DNA of 64,000 nucleotides from Limonium bicolor (lineage: Eukaryota; Streptophyta; Magnoliopsida; Caryophyllales; Plumbaginaceae), in contig CM041776.1 in the NCBI GenBank assembly GCA_023374045.1, positions 345,649,636-345,713,635 of the forward strand, read 5' to 3'. The first letter of the stretch is position 1; each line of letters opens with the position of its first letter. The translations under genes and the position numbers were made by a program. The notes beneath the pieces were generated by a model. It saw only the letters and a list, made by a program, of their open reading frames with translations. It made no database searches and had not been told where the DNA came from. Positions 11,434 through 21,540 of the stretch are shown here, piece by piece.

Positions 11434-13156
11434 TCTTCAATGGTAATTATTCTTACAATCTGTCATAAAAATAAAATAAACAAATATTAGGAACGATCCT
11501 ATAGGTATCGTTTTTATGACATCATTTTAATATCAGAACTGAAAACTTTCTGGCACGATGCCTTTCTTTCTTTAAATGGTACTAAAATTAAATTTAACAG
11601 GCACAATGTCCTATATAGCGATGTAATCATCATAGAGGTCAAAACTTGACATATGAACATACAATTATTATACTATGTCGCTTAATTAGATTTTTTATTT
11701 TAAGGAGCTACTACCATAAATTTTCGCTGGTGCTATACCATCATGATTCTTCATGAAGCATAATACAATGCTCATGTCGTACAAAAATAAATATATAAAT
11801 ACCACTGCATATGAATTAACCGGGTGTTATACCATCTTTTCGATGGGTGATCTACTCAATATCACTTCTTTTTCATATATTATAATAATTTCTGGCGCAA
11901 TGCTAATCATATTATATCAAAGTTTGCGGGTGTGATACCTTTTATAGCATATCAAAATTAAATTTTTAGGCACAATGCCCTTTACATTTCGGCAATGTTG
12001 GCCATTCTTAAACACTTTTGTCATAAGATAGACAGACATAGAAACAATCATACACATATCGTTTTTAGGACATCGCTTTTATATGGTATCAAAAGCTTTC
12101 CGACGTAATGCCTCAATATCTACAAATTAGAATTTAACAGGCGCAATGCCGTAGGTAGTGATTAAGCATTATAAATTATAATAAATAAATAAGCTTTGAG
12201 CCATATATCAAAACAAAATAAATAAATAATGCAAAATAAATGGAAATATTAATTGACAATAAAATCTGGCACGATGCCTCACATGATAAATAAATCTGGC
12301 ACGATGCCTCATGTGATAAATAAATCTGGCACGATGCCTCACGTGATAAATAAATCAGGCACGATGCCTCACGTGATAAGTATCCTGGCAGCATGCCTCG
12401 TGTGATTTTTATTCTTGGCACAATGCCTCACACGATACGTAATAAAATAACAAAAGAAAGTGTATTAATAAATAAATACAAACTGAACTGGATAAATTAA
12501 ACACTACAAAATAAATGGAATAAAATTAACAATAAACAAAATCTGACGCGATACCCGTTGTGATACTAAAATCTGGCACAATGCCTTACATAATTATGAT
12601 ATATAAGTAAATGAATGAATAAATAAATAAATGTGTAACATAACATAGGTGGAAAGAAATAATATGTCGCCTCTGAAAACAAACCCTAGTTTTCTAGGGA
12701 CGCTCGGGTTGATGATTGGCTTTCCAATCAATCGATTAAGCACGGCCATAAAAGAAAGGACGCGGGAAAAAAAAGTTGGTTAATGATGGAAATGTTTAGA
12801 TGGCAAAGGTATTGAAGTTCCGATTTAGAAAGGCATTAATAGTGGAAATGTTTCAGCCAAAATACTTCAATATTACGATCAATGATCAATCGATCATTAA
12901 TCACCCGATTGCTATCATGATCGAACGCTGGGTGTGTGAATATAATAATTTAGGAGTATTAATTAGTGTATGAAGAAGAGAGGGATCAAATCATTTGCAG
13001 TCGTGGTTAATGAAATTGGTTTCTAGGGTTTGATCGTCGGGATGAATTGTAGAGAAAAAATTGGATCGGAAAACAATGGATGTTACCTACAATGGATGTT
13101 ACCTATTGTGAAAGGGGATGACGGAACTTAATCGAGTTACTTCAGAAATTTTAGAG
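11434..13156 (-). other. Copia leader in place of gag, with dispersed GGCACRATGCC motifs
   Basis: No Gag-like frame is present. From about 11540 to 12590 the sequence has some twenty diverged copies of a motif such as GGCACGATGCC, GGCGCAATGC or GGTGTGATACC, spaced in AT-rich DNA. They end in a clean tandem array at 12265-12440. From 12660 to 13156 it is ordinary AT-rich leader. Confidence 0.6.
12265..12440. repeat. 30-bp tandem repeat
   Basis: Four units start at 12265, 12295, 12325 and 12355 with exact 30-bp spacing. Each holds GGCACGATGCCTCAcgTG followed by ATAAATAAA. Two degenerate units follow (about 12385 and 12412). The core GGCAcgATGCC is itself nearly palindromic. Confidence 0.9.
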
Positions 13157-13169
13157 CGTGCTGATAACG
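13157..13169 (-). other. Candidate primer binding site of the copia element
   Basis: Directly inside the 5' LTR the minus strand reads CGTTATCAGCACG. The position is right for a tRNA primer site. I have not matched it to a tRNA. Confidence 0.45.
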
Positions 13170-13310
13170 TGTTGTAAATGAGAGAATAAAGAAAGAGTAG
13201 AAAGTGGTAATCAGGTTTTCATTCACTTAACAACTGGGTACAATAGTCTCTATTTATCGAGAAAAAGGGATAACCCAAAGAGATAATATGGACATTCACT
13301 GTATATAACG
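13170..13310 (-). repeat. Copia 5' LTR
   Basis: This 141-bp partner of 7697-7839 differs by scattered substitutions. Its outer end reads CGTTATATAC on the minus strand where the other LTR reads TGTTATATAT, so the terminal T has been lost. Confidence 0.85.
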
Positions 13311-13449
13311 ACCCTATATAGTTTTTTACTCAACGCATCTCTCTTACTCCTTCAATAGGAATTAATTGATTTATTGTTTGTAGTTACTATTTTACTTGGT
13401 GCAGTTACTATTTCATACAGAGAAGGTGTAGGAGTCCGGGACAGACATA

Positions 13450-13730
13450 GGGTTCGTTTGGGGACAGCTGCTGGGGGCTGCTGCTGGGTCCAGCTGCTGG
13501 AAATTGAGAAGTTGTCTGTTGATAGTTTTACAGAAGCTGACAGCTGCTGGTTTAGTGTTTGGTGGATTGTGTTTTAAAAAGTAGAGGGGAAATTGAGAAG
13601 CTGTCAGCTGATGATTTTGTAAAAGCTGTCAGCTGCTGGTTTTGGGTGTTTGGTGGAAACCTGCTGATTTTAAAAATTGAGAAGTTGTCAGCTGCTGGAA
13701 GCTTGAGAAGCTGTGTCCCCAAACGACACC
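13450..13730. mobile_element. MITE, possibly PIF/Harbinger-like
   Basis: The 281-bp sequence has inverted ends GGGTTCGTTTGGGGACA and the complement of GGTGTCGTTTGGGGACA. Both sides carry ATA (13447-13449 and 13731-13733), a possible 3-bp target duplication. The interior repeats GAGAAGCTGTCAGCTGCTGG-like units. End style and duplication length suggest PIF/Harbinger, though ATA is not the usual TWA. Confidence 0.65.
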
Positions 13731-13733
13731 ATA

Positions 13734-14006
13734 GCCGTTCAACGGCCGCGGTGCGACTACATAAACACAATGAAGCACTCAAAAGCGGCTCTTGCTGCTG
13801 AGTGCAAAATGAATGTAAATATATTAATATGGTAAATATACTGATATAATGATTTTAATAATGATGATGCTTATCATGATGATGAGATGATGATGATTTA
13901 AAATAAAAAACGTGAATGGAGTGTATTTTGGGCCGTTAATCGGCTATTCTCATTCTAACCGCTGATCGGTCAAGTGGCCTCCAACCACTGGGTTATGGGA
14001 CATGTA
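13734..14006. other. Spacer with GAT microsatellite
   Basis: An imperfect GAT/ATG run lies at about 13860-13900. No gene was recognised. Confidence 0.4.
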
Positions 14007-14014
14007 GATATGGT

Positions 14015-15340
14015 CAGCGGAGCCAGAAATTAATTGTTGGGGGCTCCTAATATATTAACAAACATTATATTTAGCTATATATATTAATAGTATGCAACAA
14101 AATGTTCAATTAGTTAAATATACATTTTGATTTATATGTAAACTATGTAAATTGTCAAAGATATTTAGTATATTAAGAAATAAAAAATCACTATTATATA
14201 ACAGAAATGTCAAACAAGAACAACAAAGTAAACCATGAAATGTTAGCAAGTCTTAAAAACATGTACAGTGATCCAAGAAAAATACTTCATCCTGTTTTAA
14301 ATATAGAATATTTTTAGCTATTGACAATTTTGCTTTTATTTTTTTACATTATAAATTGAATTATATTAAAAAGTAGAATGTGATGGACAAGACAAGGGGT
14401 AGAGATGAAAATTATAAGATTTGAACATGCTGAAGCATCTATCATTTTGAAAATAATGAAAAGACCTATTTATTGAGAATAAACACCTTAAAAAATGTAA
14501 CAAATTGCTCTCTAATTGATAAGAAATTCTATATATTTTTTAAATTAGTAAAAAAGTATTTGTGTTAATCATCAAATATTAAGCAGTCGAGTGGAAACAA
14601 TGAAAATGAAATACTACAAAAGAAGTTCTATTAAGCCACATGGCCTAATTTTTGTAAAAGTACGAATATGCTGTAAAAATTGTATTTGAAACAAAATCAT
14701 AAATACAATCATATGAAAGATCGCTCAAAAAGAATTTGGTTAATGAAATCAACCATTGATTTGAAAGTCCTTAAACAATCTAATCGGTAAGGTAATTAGG
14801 AGAAACCTGAAATTAAGGACTTACACGTAGTAAGGTGGTATTTGAATGGAAGTGATTAGATTATAAACAACATAAAATATGATTGAATAGTTACCGTTAA
14901 TAACGGATAATTGACACCTAATATATTTACTTTCCAGGGCCGTCTCGATGATTTTCGGGGCCTTGTGTTAAAATTTAAAATGGGGCCCTTATAGAATTAA
15001 ATTAAATAAATATAAAAAATTATTAAATAAAAATATGTAGAATAAAACCCCTAGTATTACATTTAAAATAATTTTTGACATTTATATAATTTTCTCATGA
15101 CAAAATCTAAAAGAATAAAATAAAAAATGGGCCCCCAAATATCGGGGGCCCTGTTCGGTAGCCCCACTTGCACCCCCATAGAGCCGGCCCTGTTACTTTA
15201 CATGATATTATTTTTAATTATATAAAATATTATTATTTATTGTCATTCATATGAGTAATCTAACATATATACACTTTCATTTTTTTTCTCAAAAAGTTGG
15301 GGGCCAAGCCCCCCTAATATTATATGTGGCTCTGCCACTG
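14015..15340. mobile_element. dTph1-like hAT element
   Basis: Perfect 8-bp duplications, GATATGGT (14007-14014 and 15341-15348), flank the element. The ends are CAGCGGAGCCAGAAATT on the left and the complement of CAGTGGCAGAGCCACAT on the right. They match the CAGGGGCGGAGCCAG type of petunia dTph1 and relatives. GGGGGCYCC motifs lie inside both ends. The body is AT-rich and non-coding, and holds a second hAT at 14935-15192. Confidence 0.9.
14935..15192. mobile_element. Small hAT nested in the dTph1-like element
   Basis: The 258-bp element has ends CAGGGCCGTCTCGATGATTT and the complement of CAGGGCCGGCTCTATGGGGG. The flanks are TTACTTTC (14927-14934) and TTACTTTA (15193-15200), matching at 7 of 8 positions. 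GGGGCCC motifs sit inside both ends. It is non-coding. Confidence 0.85.
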
Positions 15341-15348
15341 GATATGGT

Positions 15349-16082
15349 TAGTAATCTTGTGACTATAAATAACAATTTTTGTTCTAATTATTACTTAAGA
15401 GTGCGTTCGGTGGCTGTCATAAAACGCAGCTATTTCTATATAACTTAACATGACATTTGGTCAAAGTAGAAACTAATAACAGAATAACGTATGGCTGATG
15501 TATATATAAATAAAACAGATTAATCTTTTGAATGTCACGATCGAACGGGACGGTAGAACCACCGTTTTTCATTGAAATCGGTCGGGTTGAACTAGAAAAC
15601 AGCAAACTTGCCAGAAATTAGAAAAAAGTTTGACAATTAAACATCTATTGCCAATCATAAAATATTATTTAAAAAGATAAAAGAACTCGAACTCGCAACG
15701 TATTTTTTACCTCTCCGGGAATACTAGTCTTTGACCGGTGGTGGAACCAGAAGTGGGGTCCAAATTTTGTTCACACTATAACATATCTTAATATTTAAAG
15801 TGATATTTAGCTTTCAATAATTAAATAGTGTTTGTAATTTAGATTGTACTCGACACGGATTAAACTTGCAACCAAGAAACATATAAGACTCTAATTAGAA
15901 TTAGCCCATTTTTTAGATCGTCCATATAAAATTTCATAAATTTTAGATAATATTTAAATGTGTTTAAAGTTGAATTACGAAAACCAACAGAGATATATTA
16001 TGAATTAAGAAAGAAAAAAAATATTGTAAATTTTTGATGGAGTCCGGGACCCACCAGAACCAGGTCCCGTCCGCAAACAAAG
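15349..16082. other. No feature supported
   Basis: This is AT-rich sequence with a few GC-rich patches (about 15540 and 15735). I could not pair the patches into an element with duplicated flanks, and there is no convincing coding frame. Confidence 0.3.
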
Positions 16083-16092
16083 AGTTACTGGA

Positions 16093-17859
16093 GCGCATCT
16101 CGCTCTCATTTTGAGGCGATTTTGGGGGTGATTAATTATCAAACCCTAGGTATCGTTCTCTACCGGAGACGATTAGAGGGTTATCTTTGGTGGCTTCTAC
16201 TTTCCCGGGTATTAGCAGTAGGTTGTTGTGGGTGTTTCCTCCATTCCTAACCTGGTGTTTTTGGTGACCGTGTCATCTTCAGGCTTCTTTATCGCCAAGT
16301 GTGGATTCTATCAGCAGCTCAGCCTCAGGTTTTTGGTTTCTCTCCGCTGGCTAGGGTCTCAACATCAGGTATTTTGACTTCCCTTCAATGGATAGGGTCT
16401 TTCCTGCCCCAATTTGAAGGTTTATGAAGGCAGTCATTTTTCTCTTTCTTCTTCATCTGGGTTGAGTAGTTATTTAGGGGTTCATCGTAGCTAGGTTTTG
16501 TTCTGTTCCGAATTGGAGATTTCTCAGCTCTTTTGATTTCTTGGCTGGTTATTACCGGGTTTGCTGGTTGATTATGGCACATTTATGAGTTGTGGAAAAT
16601 TTGGTCTAGGCGGAGAGATTCATTTTGTCTCCTTCCTCCACTGTTGTGCTAGTTTGGTGGCTGTTTTTTAGTGGTCATTGTCTATTATGTTGCTGTTACA
16701 GCTAGCCTTCTAGTCTGGTGGGCTGGTTCCGTGGTGGTTTTATCTGTTATTAATGATAGGAGTGTTAGTGAGCAAGATTCAGCCTCTACTTGCAAGGACA
16801 GACCTTTATGGAGCTTGGCTGCTAAATTGATCGATCTGCATCGTTTTAGGATCAAGAATCAGATTGAGAGGAATTAGATGGTGAGTGATGACTCCTTTTT
16901 CAGTTGGAAGCCTCCTTGGGCCGCAAGAGATTATTGGTGTTGGTGGTTTTGGGTGTTTTCCCGTGTCAACATGAAATTTAGAGGCCTTGATACTACTTTT
17001 GCTGGGTGGATAGTGAGCAAACATTGCAGTCTATTCTTTCAAGTTCTATCAAAGGATCTTGATGTTCTTATGCAGGTTGTTGATCATGTGCTTTTGTGGA
17101 AGTTCGTTTCTCTAGTTTCTTTTTGGATTAGTGTTAGTAATAGGAGTAACAAGGGTTCTCCTACGGATGGTCTGGTTATGAATCATGAAGCTACCCCTGT
17201 CTAGACTTACAACAAGAAGAAGGAAAGTAAATCTCATGATTCTCCAGGTCCTACAAATATGAGATTTGGTATGGTCCAGACTTTTTGGGAAGAGTTCCTT
17301 TATGCAAGTGTTTTTCTTTCTGCGCAAGTTGTCCCCTCGTTGGCTTCAATCTGGTTCAGTTCTAACACCGTCAAGGTGCTTTTAGCTAGTATCATAACAT
17401 ATTCTATTGCTTGGGAGCTTGCCAATCTGGTGGGTAGCCTTCGCATTTGTTATGATACTGCGCTTGTGTCTTTCATGAAGATTCTTAATGGAGTTTTAGT
17501 ACTAGCGGGTATTAATAGGGAATGGAAAGAACTCTCATTTCTGGTGTACAACAGGATACCGAGTAAGACCCTTAACGTGAATTTGACCATATTCAGGACA
17601 TATCAACATGCATTGGAGCTTGGTTTCATAGTGGGTAGCCTCTTCATTTGCTCTGAAATGGCTCAAGATGACTGCAGGATTCTGTCAGTAGTGATCTAGT
17701 CTGTTTGGTCCCTCTTAGCGGGAACAACTTGATTGGTTGGGTCGTATGCTCAATTATTATTTATAGTTTTCTTAGTTTGGTTTGTGTTGATGCTAATCAA
17801 CTGTTTTAACTACTATTATTTTGTTGTTATATGAAGTTTCAAGTCGTATTAAAAAAAAT
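16093..17859 (+). mobile_element. Poly-A-tailed retroelement or retrocopy, coding content unknown
   Basis: The 1.77-kb unit ends in a run of A residues (17851-17858) and is flanked by AGTTACTGGA (16083-16092) and AGTTACCGGA (17860-17869). These 10-bp direct repeats have one mismatch. A tail plus a target duplication of that size is the signature of LINE-type target-primed insertion. The interior is GT-rich with short frames (108 codons at 16878-17204, 146 codons at 17259-17699). None resembles ORF1, endonuclease or RT. It could be a non-autonomous LINE derivative or a retrocopy of a host transcript. Confidence 0.65.
17259..17699 (+). CDS. Unrecognised 146-codon frame in the poly-A-tailed element
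   Basis: The frame has several hydrophobic stretches and an internal near-duplication: ELANLVGSLRICYDTA and ELGFIVGSLFICSEMA. This suggests two diverged copies of a unit of about 70 residues. I recognise no family. It may be a chance frame, and no promoter is seen. Confidence 0.2.
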   Translation: MRFGMVQTFWEEFLYASVFLSAQVVPSLASIWFSSNTVKVLLASIITYSIAWELANLVGSLRICYDTALVSFMKILNGVLVLAGINREWKELSFLVYNRIPSKTLNVNLTIFRTYQHALELGFIVGSLFICSEMAQDDCRILSVVI

Positions 17860-18007
17860 AGTTACCGGAATTACTCAGTACAAACGAGCCTAAAATATTG
17901 ATCCACATCTAAACAATATCTGTTTAAAGTTCAACGCCATAGTTTTCATCAAAGATGTGGACCGGTCAAAACACAATAATTATTATTTTCATTTGATTTT
18001 AATATTT

Positions 18008-18413
18008 AGGGAAAATTCACGATATACCCCTGTTTTTTTTCGTAATTCACAATATACCCCTGTTGGTTTTCGTAATTTAACTTTAAACATGCTTAAATGT
18101 TGTCCAAAATTGATAAAACTTTACATGAACGATGCTAAAGTGTTATATTTTGGTCCAATATCAAATTTGAAGTTTTTTAAGCTCACATGTGACTTGTGGG
18201 ACTCAATGAAAATTGTGACATGTTCATTGGGTCCCACATATCACATATGCGCTTAAAAACTTTAAATTTGATATTGGACCAAAATATAATTCTTTAGCAT
18301 CACCCATGTAAAGTTTCATCAATTTTGGACAATATTTAAACATGTTTAAAATTGAATTACAAAAACTAACAGAATTACAAAAAAAAAACAGGGGTATATC
18401 AGGAATTATCCCT
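18008..18413. mobile_element. Fold-back MITE
   Basis: The 406-bp element begins AGGGAAAATTCACGATATAC and ends with a close inverted copy. The arms of about 170-190 bases pair nearly end to end. They include ATATACCCCTG against CAGGGGTATAT, and TTGGTCCAATATCAAATTT against AAATTTGATATTGGACCAA. AATATTT stands on both sides (18001-18007 and 18414-18420). A transcript through it would form a long hairpin able to feed small-RNA pathways. Confidence 0.85.
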
Positions 18414-18611
18414 AATATTTAACATATAAGATAATATATTTTTGTAAATTTATGTTAGAATGAAATTTTTATATGAAAAATATATATTTTACAACTTAAT
18501 TTTTAAACATTATTTTATCTTATATGTTTAATATTAAAGTATGCTTTTTAAAAAATATTAAAGTGGAAAATGTGTCAAAAACAAATAATACACTTATGAC
18601 AAGACGAGGAT

Positions 18612-19554
18612 TAACGGTGACCATGGGTCCGGTTCCACCGGTTCTGGTTTCAAGAAATCTGTATTCGGATTCGGAACCGGTCCTGGGTGGTTCCGGTTTC
18701 GATTCTGGTTCCGGTTTTGAAATTTGTATTCGCTTCGGATTCGGTCATAAAACCAATTCCGACCGGTTCCAAAGCGGTTCCGGTACCGGTTCCGTTCCAA
18801 TCTGTTCCATATCGGTTCCAAATTCGGGACTCGAGAACTGGAGTCGGCCAACCCACTATGGGTCGGTCGGCTCTAGAATCTTCATTTTAGGTCGGATTTG
18901 AGATCGGTTGCGCTCACACGTTGGTCTTTTCATCCACTTTACTCCTAGATAGGTTATTCCTCAAGTTTATAATCTTAAATGTGTAAGAAACGAAGACTTA
19001 AGTTTTTTATTGAATCAAAGATAATTTTATTATATAATTCACTGCCTCGTTAAAACCTTATTAGGTAAAAACCTATTGGGAAAACCCTAATAAGGAAAAA
19101 GAGTACATCTGCTAAAAGGTTACATGATTTCAATTTGCAAGTCTTAAACAAGATTACATGGAAAGAAAGTAATACTAATACATTCTAAAATATTACAAGA
19201 TAGAAGTCCTAAGTGGTGTTATCCCCATTCATCTCATACCAATCATCATGTTGGCCTTCATATTGCAATGCACGTGTTTGGGATCTAAGCTCGGCTACTT
19301 TGGCTGGTTCCGGGGCAGTTCCCGGTTCCGGTTCCACAGTTCCGAATCCGACGATAGTTCCAGGTAATTCCAGGCGATTCCAGGTGGTTCCGGACCCGAT
19401 TCGTACCCGAATCTCAAAACGTGTATTCGTATTTGGAACCGGCTGAGGCGGTTCCGGTTCCCACCGGTTCCCGACCAGTTCCAATTTCAATCGATTCCGG
19501 GTAGAATCGTCGGTTCCGGGTAGTATCGGACCCGTGAGGCCGTGACCACCATTA
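18612..19554. mobile_element. hAT element of the GGTTCC-rich family
   Basis: The ends, TAACGGTGACCATGGGTCCG and the complement of TAATGGTGGTCACGGCC, match those of the MITE at 3209-3714. Both subterminal zones (18625-18800 and 19300-19540) are packed with GGTTCCGG units. The flanks are ACGAGGAT and GTGGAGAT, agreeing at only 4 of 8 positions with all differences being transitions, so the target duplication is decayed or absent. The middle (18900-19240) is AT-rich and non-coding. Confidence 0.75.
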
Positions 19555-19967
19555 GTGGAGATAGTATTAAACATTATTTACGCGTCAAATCCATACCTAC
19601 TCTATTCTTCAACTTGTGATGACATATATGTGCGCAAGTATAAAAGTTCAACTTGTCTACTTGAACTATAACTAGTACAGTGTTCACATAATAACAGTAT
19701 TACTATTTAGTTATATCCTAATCAACTGAAAATTGATATTTTTCTTGTTTTATTAGTCAGTGCTCACACACAGCCAGATCCGCCTACAACCTACTTAGCT
19801 ACTACCTATATAAATTTCGGGTCACGTGAAATAAAGAAAGGCACATAGTTTAGGATTTTTTAGGAAGAAAGGTACATATCGTAGTTAAATTAGCCACCAC
19901 ATCGTAGGTAGCTTCTTTAGTTGATCACAGATAACCATAGAAACAAGAACAACAAACAAAAGCATGA

Positions 19968-20432
19968 GTTTCCTTAGAAACAGCCCTAGCTGTAACCACG
20001 TGTAAAGGAGTGGACTTGCTCTTTCGAGAGTAAACGAATAGTACTGTAGTAGTTAATTTGATTTATAATCATAGACCTGCTAGGATATTCATAGAATTTA
20101 TTAAGAAGATCAAACATAAGAAACAAAAATCATAGTGAATGAGAATTGAAGGATTTCCGTAGTTCACTTCATGAAAAAAAAAACTATTTTAAGGTAATAC
20201 TACTTTTCTAAAGGACGAGCCTGTGTAATCACATGTGAAACAGTGGACTCAATTGCTCATTCGATATATAGTAAACGAATAGTTTAGTAATTACTTCAAT
20301 ATATAATTATGGACATGCTAGGATATTCATAATATTTCTTGCGAATATTTAACATTAGAAACAAAATCGAAGTAAATGATAATTGAAGGATTTCCATGGC
20401 TCATCACTTCATGAAAAAAGAATCTTTTATGC
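19968..20432. repeat. Diverged tandem duplication, about 230-bp unit
   Basis: The unit at 19968-20195 is repeated at 20197-20432. Landmarks in the same order in both copies are AGTAAACGAATAGT, GCTAGGATATTCATA, TTGAAGGATTTCC and CACTTCATGAAAAAA. The copies have many substitutions and small indels. No coding frame is found. Confidence 0.8.
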
Positions 20433-20730
20433 TGAGATACTATTAGAAGAGATGGACCGTTATCCTTAGAATGTCTCCCCTTGGGAGCTTGTTTTTTCTC
20501 TTTCTTTGGTTTTCTTCCTTTGTCTGTAGTGGGTGGTTCAACTTCTCAGGGCTGTAAACGTTAACTTGGTTTTGGGAATGAGTTTATTCCTGCTAAACTT
20601 GCATGGATGTGTGGGAAAATTGGTTGTAATTCTCATTCAACTCTTTTTCGACCTCAATTCGTCGGATCCACATTCCTCCTCCTACTCCATTTCCCTTCCT
20701 AGATTCGATATTACATCATCACCTCCCACC

Positions 20731-21107
20731 ATGGCCGAGAGCCAGATTCATACTCCAGTTGACAAGATTTCGTCTAAATGTGAGGAACTCCATTACCTCG
20801 GAGGAAGGAGAAACGACTTCCCGGGATGATCTAGCTATCCACCATGACTTTCCCTTGGAAATGTGTCTTCTCTGTAAATCCTTCTCACCGAAGCGGTTGA
20901 TGTAAGGGCCATGGGGCATACTCAGCCGAGTGTGGCAGTTCAATGAAGGCTTCAAGATTCGGAGTGTAGGCAAATTGTTCGAGTTTGCTAGCAAGGACAA
21001 TGTGCAAGTAGTTCTCAATCACGATCCATGGTATTTTGACGAACAACTCATTCTATTCTAGCTCATTGATCCATTAAAAGCTCCGGCTAACTGACTTTCA
21101 ATGGATT
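20731..21107 (+). pseudogene. LINE ORF1 fragment (DUF4283 region)
   Basis: From an ATG at 20731 the translation becomes clearly LINE ORF1 at about 20938-21100: FNEGFKIRSVGKLFEFASKD, VVLNHDPWYFDEQLILF, LIDPLKAPAN. This is the DUF4283 nucleic-acid-binding core of plant L1 elements. In-frame stops replace residues after LILF, after APAN and at the end. It stops abruptly at the repeat zone after 21107. The LINE at 23314 has its own N-terminus, so this is a separate insertion. Confidence 0.7.
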
Positions 21108-21117
21108 GCAATGTGGG

Positions 21118-21540
21118 TTAGGACACAAGTCAAGACTCAAAACCAGAAATACCCACGTCCGAACTTGTGTCCGGACATCAATGTTCGGACACAAGTCGAG
21201 ATTCAAAACCAGATATGTCCGGACGTGTGTCTGGACATCAAAGCTCAGATAGTTTACGAAAGTTTATACGCGGTGGAGTCCGAACATGTGTCCGGACATC
21301 AATGTTTGGACACAACTCGAACCAAAATCAGAGGGAAAGCTTAGAGATGTCCGAACTTGTGTCCGGACATGCAATGTTCGAACACAAGTTGAAGTTAAAT
21401 TAGAAGAGAATTCCAAAGAGTGTCCGAACATCAAAGCTCGGACAGATGTTCGGACACACCCAAAACTTTGAAAATCAAGGAGCGCCCAACGCACTGTCCG
21501 AACATACATGTTCGGACAGACGTTCGGACATGTGCGAATT
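21118..21540. repeat. Diverged tandem array of TGTCCGGACA-type palindromes
   Basis: About eight units of roughly 50-80 bp share the pattern GTCCGAACwTGTGTCCGGACAT then CAATGTTCGGACACAA. Single palindromes TGTCCGGACA or TGTCCGAACA recur throughout. The units are far from identical, and the ORFs across them in several frames are by-products. A few related motifs lie at about 45925-45962. Confidence 0.75.

Larger units (their letters stand above)
7697..13310 (-). mobile_element. Ty1/copia retrotransposon, gag-less and broken
   Basis: Two similar terminal repeats of about 140 bp bound the element, which reads on the minus strand in copia order: protease, integrase, reverse transcriptase, RNase H. 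No gag frame is found between the 5' LTR and the protease. That 1.7-kb space is instead an AT-rich leader full of short repeats. Stops and frameshifts occur in integrase, RT and the RT/RNase H junction. The 5-bp flanks (AAAAT at 7692-7696, ACCCT at 13311-13315) do not match, so no target duplication was confirmed. It is a dead copy, perhaps of a family that relied on Gag from elsewhere. Confidence 0.85.

Noticed and set aside
12176..12421. 81-codon ORF with repeated YLSREASCQI
   Set aside because: It is a by-product of the exact 30-bp repeat, whose unit is a multiple of three.
7692..13315. Target-site duplication for the copia element
   Set aside because: The flanks AAAAT and ACCCT do not match and shifting the ends by one or two bases did not help.
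15730..16060. GGTGGTGGAACCAG and GACCCACCAGAACCAGG as ends of a MITE
   Set aside because: They do not form a proper inverted pair and have no duplicated flanks.
18524..18901. Overlapping ORFs on both strands
   Set aside because: They are low-complexity translations of GGTTCCGG repeats in a hAT end.
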